Positions 1-6,567 of a DNA stretch of 12,376 bases are shown here, piece by piece. The translations under genes were made by a program, and so were the position numbers. Under the pieces are notes generated by a model. That model had not been told where the DNA came from. It ran no database searches and saw only the letters and a list, made by a program, of their open reading frames with translations. The DNA comes from Dehalococcoidia bacterium (lineage in GTDB: Bacteria > Chloroflexota > Dehalococcoidia > GIF9 > AB-539-J10), in the NCBI GenBank assembly GCA_030606765.1, contig JAUWFX010000037.1, positions 1 through 12,376 on the forward strand, in the 5' to 3' direction. Each line of letters begins with the position of its first letter. The first letter of the stretch is position 1.

Positions 1-1290
1 TTCGCTGCCGCGGTGATGGTGGGAATCCAACCGCATGTCTTGTGGAGCGTCTCTTTTCAACTCAGCTTTTTGGCCATGGCCGGGCTTGTTTTCCTCTATC
101 CTTACTTCCAGGCGTGGGGGAGGAAGGGCGTTGCTTCTTTATTTGGAGCCAGAGAAAAGATTGCGGCCGCAGGCGGTATGGTAACCGACGGCTTTGCCGT
201 AACTCTGGCAGCTATCGTGGCAGTCGGGCCCCTTGTAGCTTATAACTTTGGCGTAGTCTCCCTGGTTGCCTTGCCGGCAACCTTCTTTTCCCTGCCGGCT
301 TTGCCCTTTATCATAGTCACAGCAGCGTTAGTCGCCTTCGTTGGGCTTCTTGCTTCGTTTGCGGCTCAAATACTCGGCTGGCTGGCCTGGCTTTTTCTCA
401 GCTATCTCGTTTTCCTAGTTCAAGGCTTTGATGCCTTGCCCCACTCTTCATTAGAGGTGACCACTATTTCCACCTGGCATATCTGGGGATACTATGCTAT
501 ATTGACTGGAGTTATAGCATTCCTCAACCACCGAAAACAGTTGGCTGATTTTTCCTCCAGGTTGACTTCAGGAATAAAGAAAGTCGTTGCAGGCATTCCT
601 AAACCTCGCCTCGGCTTTTCTACGAAATGGCTTATCCTTCCCATTCTGGTAGTAGCTATCCTGGTGTGGTCTGTGGCTCTGACCATGCCCGATGACAAGC
701 TTCATATAAGCTTTCTTGATGTGGAACAGGGAGATGCTATCCTGATTCAGACGCCCAATGGCCAGGATATACTCATTGATGGTGGTCCTGATCCCCAGAG
801 AATTAATTTGGAGTTGAGCAAGAAGCTCCCCTTCTGGGATAGGACGCTAGACCTCGTGGTCTGTACTCAACCTCACGCCGACCATGTCACAGGCCTGGTA
901 GAGGTCCTTCTGAGGTACAAAGTTAGGCAGGTGCTTGAGCCTGGGGTACCCTATGATTCAGCTATCTATCAGGAATGGTGTAATCTTGTTGAAGATAAAG
1001 GAATCGAATATAACATAGCCCGGGCCGGACAGGAGATTGATTTGGGCAGCGGAATCAATATGGAGGTGCTAAATCCGCCAGAAGGCTTATTCGAAGGGAC
1101 CAGCCATGATGTGGATAACAATGGAGTGGTGCTGAGGCTGAGTTGGGGCAAAGTTAGTTTCCTGTTTACTGCTGACATCAGAGAGGAAGCTGAATTCGAG
1201 CTTATCGGGCAGCGAGCCAATTTAAAAAGCACTGTGCTTAAGATGACGACAACCCAACCGATACATCCTCTGCTTCGCCTTCAGATGTAG
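1..1290 (+). pseudogene. comEC: ComEC/Rec2-type DNA uptake channel, 3' end lost at the integration junction; 5' end outside window
   Basis: ComEC is the inner-membrane channel that takes up single-stranded DNA in natural transformation. The frame is open from base 1, so the real start lies upstream. The first ~220 visible residues are hydrophobic and hold the competence-domain signature (WSVSFQLSFLAMAGL). A last membrane segment near residue 210 is followed by a metallo-beta-lactamase-type domain starting LHISFLDVEQGDAILI. That domain has the ILIDGG strand, the metal-site motif TQPHADHVTGL, and DVDNNGVVLRL before FLFTADI. The frame matches the family up to STVLK (codon ending 1242). Here the family normally continues into a HHGS-type metal motif and roughly 80-100 more residues. 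Instead a non-family tail of 15 residues runs to a TAG at 1288-1290. Both the HHGS motif and the C-terminus are missing, so the product should be inactive. Family identity is secure; disruption by integration is inferred from the neighbouring recombinase. Confidence 0.9.
1215..1270. other. Probable hybrid attachment site (attL-like junction) in comEC
   Basis: The comEC protein match stops after the codon ending at 1242, and the serine recombinase reading frame ends within the same few bases on the other strand. Such recombinases normally lie directly beside one attachment site. A small dyad, AAGCAC-T-GTGCTT (1227-1239), sits at the junction, followed by the palindrome CTTAAG (1237-1242). The exact crossover dinucleotide cannot be read without the uninterrupted target or the other junction. 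The limits given are approximate. Confidence 0.6.
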
Positions 1291-2767
1291 GAATGATGCC
1301 ATAGATAGTAACCTCGCTCCCATCAACAACTATCTTATCCACCACCTCTCTCAAGATTTGTTTTCTGTCTTCGAAGTTGAGATTGGCCAAAGTGGTGGGC
1401 AAGCCTCGGCAAAACCGGTAAAGTTTCTTCTCATTTAACTCTTCGGTTTGCGCTTTACGGATATCTGCTTCCAAGCTCAACTTTTCATTATTCAGTTCCG
1501 CCTCTTCCTTCTTTATCTCATCCATCTTGCACTTTAGAGTTTGAATATTGATAGCCCCTATTTTATAGGCATCGAGCATTCTATCTGCCTCTACTATCTT
1601 CCTTTCCAGCGACTGGCATACTCGGTCTAGACTGGCTTCTAGGTGAGCGGCAGGGCTATATTTGCGGTTCTGTAGTTGTTGGACAATCAATTCAGGCTGA
1701 GCTAAAAACTTAGAAATGGTGCCCCAAACAACCTCTTCCAATTTGGGGCCTTGAATATACTTTGAGGCGCAGGTATTCGGGGTAATGGTGCCTAGCTTGG
1801 AATTACAGCAATAATACCCCCTACCCTTAACCGTTCTGGCATTAAGATTGAAGCCACATTTACCACAAACTAGCAAGCCTGTTAGTAGATACTCCCTCTT
1901 AATGTTTCTCTTGCAGAGTTCCCTATTTCTTTCCAATTGCCTCTGAGCAGCTTCAAAAGTTTGCTCGGGTATAATAGCTGGAACTTCCACAGGTATCCAT
2001 TGCTCTCTAGGTTTGAGCACTTGCACAGTGGCTCCTTTCTTAATCTTAGCTGGGACCTCCATTCGCTTGTTGTAGTACCATTTCCCTATGTACACCGGGT
2101 CTCGGACTATGCGATATAACGTAGCCCGTTGCCACCAAGACTTGCCCTCTTTAGTGGGGATACCCAACCTATTTAGCCGAAGCTGGATAGCACGAAGAGT
2201 CATACCATCTCTGGCGAGCCAATCAAATACCATGCGAATAACCTCAGCCTCCTCCTTGTTTATCTCATGCTCCCCATCTCTTAGCCTATAACCGTAGGCC
2301 GCTCTCCCACATGGTTGTTTCCCCTGCTTAGCCTTCGCTAACTTACCTCGCATTGTTCTTTCTTTTATCTGAGTTGCCTCGAATTCGGAAGCCCAGCCAA
2401 GCATGAAACCAACTAGCTTCCCATTAAGGGTGTCTTCCCATTGCTCCTTTACGAACAGAAGCTTTACGCCATCCATCCTGAGCTCCTTGGCTAGGCTTAG
2501 AATATCTTCACCAACTCGAGATAGCCTGTCTGGGGTATGCACTATGACAGCCTCTATATCTCTATTCCTAGCTTTCCCTCTCAATTCTGCGAGGCGCGGG
2601 CGGTCAAGGGTTAGTCCGGAAAAGGTTTCTGTAAAAGTAAGCTCCTGTGGCATCTCGTAGCCAAGGCCACGAGCTTTGTTGAGGCAAGCCTCCACTTGGC
2701 TACCTAGCGATGTTCCTTCCCTTTCTTGGTCTTCAGTTGATACCCTAGCATATATTGCTGCTTTCAT
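1238..2767 (-). CDS. Large serine recombinase (site-specific integrase)
   Basis: This 509-aa enzyme should cut and rejoin DNA between attachment sites through a phosphoserine link. The resolvase/invertase catalytic domain spans about residues 1-150, with YARVST carrying the nucleophile Ser10 beside Arg8 and the active-site stretch PDRLSR at 79-84. The recombinase DNA-binding domain spans about 155-280. A zinc ribbon follows, with CGKCG at 301-305, a second pair of cysteines at 320-321 and another at 333. A charged coiled coil (about 375-445) and a conserved C-terminal piece ending VDGSEVTIYGIIP (481-493) complete the family plan. The last 16 residues look like read-out of the attachment site, and the TAA stop (1240-1238) lies inside sequence that matches comEC. 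The start is supported by GGGAGGG just upstream and by a one-base gap to the excisionase-like gene, suggesting translational coupling. The gene converges on and overlaps the comEC frame by 53 bases with no terminator between them. Confidence 0.95.
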   Translation of the reverse strand: MKAAIYARVSTEDQEREGTSLGSQVEACLNKARGLGYEMPQELTFTETFSGLTLDRPRLAELRGKARNRDIEAVIVHTPDRLSRVGEDILSLAKELRMDGVKLLFVKEQWEDTLNGKLVGFMLGWASEFEATQIKERTMRGKLAKAKQGKQPCGRAAYGYRLRDGEHEINKEEAEVIRMVFDWLARDGMTLRAIQLRLNRLGIPTKEGKSWWQRATLYRIVRDPVYIGKWYYNKRMEVPAKIKKGATVQVLKPREQWIPVEVPAIIPEQTFEAAQRQLERNRELCKRNIKREYLLTGLLVCGKCGFNLNARTVKGRGYYCCNSKLGTITPNTCASKYIQGPKLEEVVWGTISKFLAQPELIVQQLQNRKYSPAAHLEASLDRVCQSLERKIVEADRMLDAYKIGAINIQTLKCKMDEIKKEEAELNNEKLSLEADIRKAQTEELNEKKLYRFCRGLPTTLANLNFEDRKQILREVVDKIVVDGSEVTIYGIIPTSEGEAEDVSVGLSSS

Positions 2768-2768
2768 T

Positions 2769-2954
2769 TTAATCCCTCCCCACGACCATATATTTCTGTA
2801 AAAATGCCGCTAGGTCTCTTTTTCTAATGCGAGTGAACCGCTTTCCTTTCCTGAAGCAGGGAAGCTCCCCGTCTCGCATAAGACGATAAATGGTGAATTC
2901 ACTCGTCTTTAGAAAGGAAGCGGTTTCCTTTATCGTCAATAACTCATTGTCCAA
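2769..2954 (-). CDS. Excisionase-like helix-turn-helix protein (HTH_17/MerR-like), 61 aa
   Basis: A small DNA-binding protein, probably a recombination directionality factor or regulator for the adjacent recombinase. From LLTIKE (residues 5-10) the sequence follows the excisionase-type winged HTH: TIKETASFLKTSEFTIYRLM, then GELPCFRKGKRFTRIRKRDLAAFL. It matches that family in length and in the final helix. I chose the TTG at 2954 as start because GAGGTG lies four bases before it (2964-2959). A longer frame opening at a TTG at 3008 is possible, but that TTG is part of a TTGACA hexamer that looks like a promoter and has no ribosome site. A GTG at 2966 is a third option. The stop is one base before the recombinase ATG, so both are surely cotranscribed. 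Confidence 0.85.
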   Translation of the reverse strand: MDNELLTIKETASFLKTSEFTIYRLMRDGELPCFRKGKRFTRIRKRDLAAFLQKYMVVGRD

Positions 2955-2981
2955 ATGACACCTCACTGAAGTTTGCTTTAG

Positions 2982-3008
2982 CTTAGTATAGCTTGCAGAA
3001 AATGTCAA
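2982..3008 (-). promoter_or_regulatory. Possible promoter of the excisionase-recombinase operon
   Basis: On the minus strand a perfect TTGACA (3008-3003) lies upstream of the excisionase-like gene. A TATACT follows after only 12 bases and a weaker TAAGCT after 17. The -35 match is good and the -10 is doubtful. The position, about 50 bases ahead of the TTG start, is right. Confidence 0.35.
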
Positions 3009-3163
3009 GCCCTAGCTCGGACTTTGCCTTATGATAAGAAATTGAGTGCCAGCCTCAATGATTCGGATATATGTGTTTCATGATGAGCATAAGGGCAAGT
3101 TGACTGTTTTTTAGAAGAGGATTTACCCCTTTCGTGGATGGCAATGTGGACAAAGCGATGAAC

Positions 3164-3217
3164 TGTGACTCACTAATCAGAAAAGGCTAATGTGACTTAC
3201 TGAACAAAACAGGCTAT
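3164..3217. repeat. Two-copy 27-bp imperfect tandem repeat
   Basis: Copy one (3164-3190) and copy two (3191-3217) both begin TGTGACT and both contain AGGCTA near the end. Aligned by eye they agree at 21 of 27 positions. They abut with no gap. Role unknown; the site arrangement suggests protein-binding sites. Confidence 0.65.
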
Positions 3218-3221
3218 TGTT

Positions 3222-3250
3222 TGGTGCGTATTCACCCTGGATTCGCACCA
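3222..3250. repeat. Inverted repeat, 10-base arms with one mismatch
   Basis: TGGTGCGTAT (3222-3231) faces ATTCGCACCA (3241-3250) across a 9-base centre, pairing at 9 of 10 positions. It starts five bases after the tandem repeat and lies about 75 bases ahead of the next gene. No run of T follows, so it is more like an operator or binding site than a terminator. Confidence 0.6.
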
Positions 3251-3284
3251 GTCATTCTTTCCTGATTCAGTTTGTGCCATAGTA

Positions 3285-3313
3285 TTTATTTTAAAGAAGC
3301 ATGGCTGTATAAT
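3285..3313 (+). promoter_or_regulatory. Promoter with perfect -10 box, giving a near-leaderless start
   Basis: TATAAT at 3308-3313 is a perfect -10 box; the -35 region (TTTATT, 3285-3290, 17-base spacing) is weak. Transcription should begin about 3320, only a few bases before the ATG at 3324. No Shine-Dalgarno is visible there. Confidence 0.55.
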
Positions 3314-3323
3314 AAGAGCCACT

Positions 3324-3614
3324 ATGGCTAACTCTCATGATCGCGCTGCCAAGCTAATAGCCAAAAGACTTGGTGGCAAGTATAACCAAGCTGGCAGCCC
3401 TGATGTAAAGGGTAGGTACGGGTCGGCCGAGGTCAAGTCAACCGCTGACGAGATCACGGAAGCTCTTCGCCAACTGAGTGGATCCAAGGGGCCCCGATAC
3501 ATTGCCTTGCCAAAACCGGAGCAAAAGCAAGCGGTTAAACGCCTAGCAGGGCTCAAAACGGGTCTGATGAACTATCAAGGTAAAGTTGTAAAGCCATCCA
3601 CTAGGAAAAAATAG
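3324..3614 (+). CDS. Small PD-(D/E)XK nuclease-like protein, 96 aa
   Basis: The sequence contains the core of a restriction-endonuclease-like fold. An N-terminal helix (HDRAAKLIAKRLGG) is followed by SPDVKGRYGSAEVKST, giving the acidic/lysine triad Asp27, Glu36 and Lys38. Small proteins of this type include Holliday-junction resolvase-like and nickase-like enzymes; which substrate is cut cannot be told. The C-terminus is basic (VVKPSTRKK) and may bind DNA. The gene stands alone, transcribed away from the recombinase operon, from a promoter whose -10 box is only 10 bases ahead of the ATG, so the mRNA is probably leaderless. It converges on the HEPN-type gene with 143 bases between. Confidence 0.75.
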   Translation: MANSHDRAAKLIAKRLGGKYNQAGSPDVKGRYGSAEVKSTADEITEALRQLSGSKGPRYIALPKPEQKQAVKRLAGLKTGLMNYQGKVVKPSTRKK

Positions 3615-3757
3615 ACTAAAGACTTGCACCCGTCTACCCAACAATCTGGACTTCTGGTCAGCATGCCCTTCTTAATATGTAAGCGTGAAGATTCGAAGAG
3701 GGTGTAACACGGTGTTTCTTCACTAGGCCGTTGCTATGACCAGGTTAGGCAGCTTGG

Positions 3758-5602
3758 CTATTTCCAATCCAAGCGCTGTAGTTCATCGGTGTTCAAGCGT
3801 GTCCGTAGGACTCTTTTTGGGGCCTCGCGCACACCTATGGTGTCAAGGACTCCAAGCCCGGATTTGACGGCAAGCATGGCCGTAGCAGCTTCCTCAGGGG
3901 TTCCCCATCCTGACTTGCTAACAGCCGCAAAAATGCGGGCAAATACGCCAGCTTGTTCTGGAGTTCGGCTCTGGAGCAGCCGTATTAACTTCGTTGACCC
4001 CTCTGGCCAGACAAGCTGCACAGTAAGAGCCTTAATGGGCAACAAGAAATAATCTAGCTCTCCCCATTGTGGCTTTTCAAAGTCCGTTCGCCCGATACAG
4101 CTTTCCAATTTTATGATTTGCTGCTTAGTTCTTGACCGAGTGTCCATCCCGATTTCTCGAAGACGACGTTCAATTTCAACGCCGAGAACTGCGTCTGTGA
4201 TGGCTTCTGCAATCCATCGATACCCCTCCCAGTTGATCGCCCCAAGTGATAAATTACCCGCTGCGCTCTGATCAGACACGTCGGCGATAGGCCAACCTTC
4301 CTCTTTAACCATTTTGTGCTTAAGCAATACTCGCGTTAATTGCAGCTCGCAGTCCGTCACATTTAGCTGGTTTTTCTTGGGCAGATAAATCCTAATCCTT
4401 GACTCCTTCGTTATGATTGCAACCCGAGCTTCCTTACGATAGAGTGCCTCAGGGAACCGCTGCATCGACCATATGGTGACTTGAAATCCATCGGCTTCAA
4501 GCTCGCTAAGAAGTTCTGCAAGGCTTGGGTGAGGGTTACGCTGCAGGTGGAAAGCCAGGACTTGCCCTGCAGGCTGGGCTCTAGAGCGTCGGATGCGCTC
4601 CAGATTAGGCTGGTTTGTAAGTAGTTCTCTGATTGCCCGCACGAGATCAAGATGCCCTTTGGCGTCTTTTGGGCCCACATCCGCTCCAGAATGTAGCACA
4701 GAATTACGCGCAGCAGCCAGACGCCCGAAGCGCATATACAAATCGAAACCCCATGATGGATCAGCACTTAGGACATCAAACAATGCTATTTCTACCTTAC
4801 GGGTATCATTCAGAAGCTCAGTGAGTTCCTCGAGCGAAAGAGCGTGTCCCAATCTTCCTCTCTCGTTTTTATTTCTCGCCAGCTTGGCAACTGCCTCATC
4901 AATTTGTAGACTTTGTTCCCTCAGCCAGGCTAGTATTGTCGCATGCGATAATGTTTCAAGGGCTGAGTGCCCGGAGATTACTACAGACCGGTAGTCACCT
5001 CGGCTTAGTGCATCCTCGCTATCGAGCCAAAGAGTGTCCCACACAGGAGGCGCCTCTTCAGAGTCAAGATTTTCGAGAAACCGTTGGTGAGTCTCTTCAG
5101 ATAGTCCTTTAAGCGGGGGCGTAATGCTACGCGGTGGGCCTAGGCTTGCGATGACTTGCACTTCACCATTAGCGTATGTCGCTTGACCCTCCAGCATGTA
5201 TAAGTCGCTGTCAGCAAACCTGCGAATCCAAGGAGTTTTAGTCGCCTCGCGATAGGCATCCAAGATGTGGTTTATCACGGTGCGGGCAATCCCCCTCAAG
5301 ATTTCGATGTTGGTATGCCCGCCAACTTGTCGCTGCAGCTCCTCGAATGTCGGGTAATCTAAGCTCAGAAAAAACTCCGAGTAGCTGACCAAACCCGAAC
5401 GATCCTCGGTGATGTCGAAATCGCCGCTCTCAATGCCTATGCGACTGTCTATAGGGTCCTGTCTGACACGCCGTATTGAGACAGGGACTGTTCCTGCAGA
5501 GAGGTTAACCCGGTATTCACCCTCTGCATAGATGGCAAATGGAATGGCACATTTGATCTCGACACGTATGGGCTTGATATCCCCCGATCCTATCGCTTCC
5601 AT
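3758..5602 (-). CDS. 614-aa protein with a HEPN-type domain, possible ribonuclease
   Basis: I do not recognise the whole protein. Its middle part looks like a HEPN domain. A long helix (about 197-229, SRGDYRSVVISGHSALETLSHATILAWLREQ) is followed by a second helical block ending GRLAAARNSVLHSGADV. The motif RNSVLH (299-304) is the Rx4H signature that forms the metal-independent RNase site in many HEPN proteins. HEPN proteins commonly serve in toxin and anti-phage systems. The first ~190 residues look beta-rich; the C-terminal ~270 residues (from about 345) are a mixed domain of unknown type. No membrane segment is seen. A weak AGAGGT lies 12 bases before the ATG. No partner gene overlaps it; the closest upstream gene, 227 bases away on the same strand, is a PD-(D/E)XK protein. 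The gene looks richer in G+C than the cargo at 7.2-9.4 kb, suggesting a separate origin. Confidence 0.6.
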   Translation of the reverse strand: MEAIGSGDIKPIRVEIKCAIPFAIYAEGEYRVNLSAGTVPVSIRRVRQDPIDSRIGIESGDFDITEDRSGLVSYSEFFLSLDYPTFEELQRQVGGHTNIEILRGIARTVINHILDAYREATKTPWIRRFADSDLYMLEGQATYANGEVQVIASLGPPRSITPPLKGLSEETHQRFLENLDSEEAPPVWDTLWLDSEDALSRGDYRSVVISGHSALETLSHATILAWLREQSLQIDEAVAKLARNKNERGRLGHALSLEELTELLNDTRKVEIALFDVLSADPSWGFDLYMRFGRLAAARNSVLHSGADVGPKDAKGHLDLVRAIRELLTNQPNLERIRRSRAQPAGQVLAFHLQRNPHPSLAELLSELEADGFQVTIWSMQRFPEALYRKEARVAIITKESRIRIYLPKKNQLNVTDCELQLTRVLLKHKMVKEEGWPIADVSDQSAAGNLSLGAINWEGYRWIAEAITDAVLGVEIERRLREIGMDTRSRTKQQIIKLESCIGRTDFEKPQWGELDYFLLPIKALTVQLVWPEGSTKLIRLLQSRTPEQAGVFARIFAAVSKSGWGTPEEAATAMLAVKSGLGVLDTIGVREAPKRVLRTRLNTDELQRLDWK

Positions 5603-5625
5603 GCGCGTTTTTAGACCTCTGATGC

Positions 5626-5655
5626 ATTAGGAACTCAATTGCTTCTTAGTGTCAA
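5626..5655 (-). promoter_or_regulatory. Candidate promoter of the HEPN-type gene
   Basis: On the minus strand TTGACA (5655-5650) is followed after 18 bases by CCTAAT (5631-5626). A rival is an extended -10, TGTTATACT (5702-5694), further upstream. The first would give a very short leader, so the second may be the true one. Confidence 0.35.
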
Positions 5656-5829
5656 AGACGGCCTGCGAGTAACTTCAAGGTTCCCCCAAGCTAAGTATAA
5701 CATGTTATTGGAGCACTGGAATCTGTTTCGGCCTCCAGAAAAAGCGCTCCGCCATGATTGCTCCTGCTAAACATTTCGCCCAATCGTTAAATTCTCGAGA
5801 ATCTGGCTTTTGCGAGAGAGGGTGTCTTA

Positions 5830-6279
5830 TCACTCCGTCAGAAGCCTCCACGCCTCACGATATTCCTTCAAGAGTTCCTTACGCGCCTTGTTGCCATGCC
5901 TTTTACTTCTTGATGCCAATGCTAATCTCCATTCACCTGTTTTTGATTGGGTCGAATATTCTGAGTTCGCGAATACTTTGGATGGGAAGACCCAAACTTC
6001 TGGAGACTGTGAGGGTGTCTTGTCAAGTGGACTCAAATCGACGCATACTAGGAAGAGGTTTTCTCGTGGCTCTAGATATGCATTAAAGTAACCCGCCTGT
6101 TCTTCTGCCCGGGTTGATTTTACCTGTATTTCTAGTAGTTTTCCATCTCTCCTGCGTACGATTGCGTCAATGCCCTCCTCGTCAACCAGTGGGCAGTAAA
6201 CATTAGCACCTGCGTCAAGTAGCTTGCCAAAGACCCAGAGTTCACCAAGCTTTCCTTTTTGCTGGCTCGTAATCTTCAT
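5830..6279 (-). CDS. PD-(D/E)XK nuclease-like protein, 149 aa
   Basis: The sequence fits a small restriction-like or resolvase-like nuclease. The helix QQKGKLGELWVFGKLLDAGA carries Glu13; GIDAIV holds Asp38; LLEIQVKST holds Glu50, Gln52 and Lys54. The (E/Q)xK form with Gln before the lysine is known in several families of this fold, including some homing-type and DUF4365-like proteins. The rest is mixed, ending in a basic helical tail (RSKRHGNKARKELLKEY). I set the start at the ATG at 6279 because a near-perfect ribosome site, AAAGGAGGTGG, lies just before it; a longer frame would start at 6348 without such a site and adds an implausible cysteine-rich leader. An overlapping inverted-repeat cluster lies about 95-135 bases upstream. 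The target is unknown. Confidence 0.75.
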   Translation of the reverse strand: MKITSQQKGKLGELWVFGKLLDAGANVYCPLVDEEGIDAIVRRRDGKLLEIQVKSTRAEEQAGYFNAYLEPRENLFLVCVDLSPLDKTPSQSPEVWVFPSKVFANSEYSTQSKTGEWRLALASRSKRHGNKARKELLKEYREAWRLLTE

Positions 6280-6373
6280 AACCACCTCCTTTCCCACTAT
6301 CTCCCATTCTACGCTAAGGAGTTTTTGGTAGCAAATGCGCAGGCACACAAGGTTGGAGGTGAACTTTACGCTA

Positions 6374-6413
6374 TTTTGTTACGCCATAGGTAACAAAAAA
6401 CAAGTGTTACCTA
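6374..6413. promoter_or_regulatory. Cluster of three alternating GTTAC boxes forming two competing inverted repeats
   Basis: TTTTGTTAC (6374-6382) pairs perfectly with GTAACAAAA (6390-6398). The same middle box, as TAGGTAAC (6387-6394), also pairs perfectly with GTTACCTA (6406-6413). The two hairpins share an arm and exclude each other. The cluster lies between two divergent genes, so it may be an operator for either, or an RNA switch in one leader. Confidence 0.6.
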
Positions 6414-6501
6414 CCAGTCAATCTGTGTCTGCGACTGTTGACATCGTATGAGTAGTTAGTTTATCGTTAATGCAAAGATGAAGGCGAAAGACGCAAAACG
6501 A

Positions 6502-6528
6502 CCTCAGGGCAAAACTCGCCCTCTGAGG
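6502..6528 (+). promoter_or_regulatory. GC-rich hairpin in the leader of the PH-SHOCT gene
   Basis: CCTCAGGGC (6502-6510) pairs with GCCC-TC-TGAGG (6518-6528), with a two-base bulge. It is about 40 bases ahead of the ATG. No T run follows, so it is not a standard terminator. A possible -35 box TTGACA at 6438-6443, with only a weak -10, could place it in the 5' leader. Confidence 0.45.
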
Positions 6529-6567
6529 AGTACGGTCACTCATTGTAATGGCTATTAGGAAGGCCCG

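Larger units (their letters stand above)
3009..3323. other. Intergenic region between the integration genes and the cargo
   Basis: No gene is seen in these 315 bases. They hold a small hairpin (ATTGAG 3041-3046 with CTCAAT 3054-3059), a 27-bp imperfect tandem repeat (3164-3217), an inverted repeat (3222-3250) and the promoter of the next gene. Regions beside a recombinase operon that carry clustered repeats are often binding sites for directionality factors or regulators; here that is inference. Confidence 0.5.

Noticed and set aside
3335..3556. 73-codon minus-strand frame opposite the small nuclease-like gene
   Set aside because: A shadow of the plus-strand gene, whose PD-(D/E)XK motif supports the other strand.
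3685..3723. GTGAAG/CTTCAC pair between convergent genes as a bidirectional terminator
   Set aside because: Stem of six with a 27-base loop and no T run; too weak to call.
4315..4324. Second copy of the junction sequence TGTGCTTAAG (also at 1233-1242), as a possible second attachment site
   Set aside because: It lies inside the HEPN-type gene with no interruption of that frame and no comEC sequence next to it; a 10-base match can be chance.
4411..4994. Overlapping frames on both strands inside the HEPN-type gene
   Set aside because: They are out-of-frame shadows of a long frame with a clear domain motif and have no ribosome sites.
5791..5802. Perfect 12-bp palindrome ATTCTCGAGAAT just past the 149-aa nuclease-like gene
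   Set aside because: No loop or T run for a terminator and no second copy; a single 12-bp palindrome could be chance.
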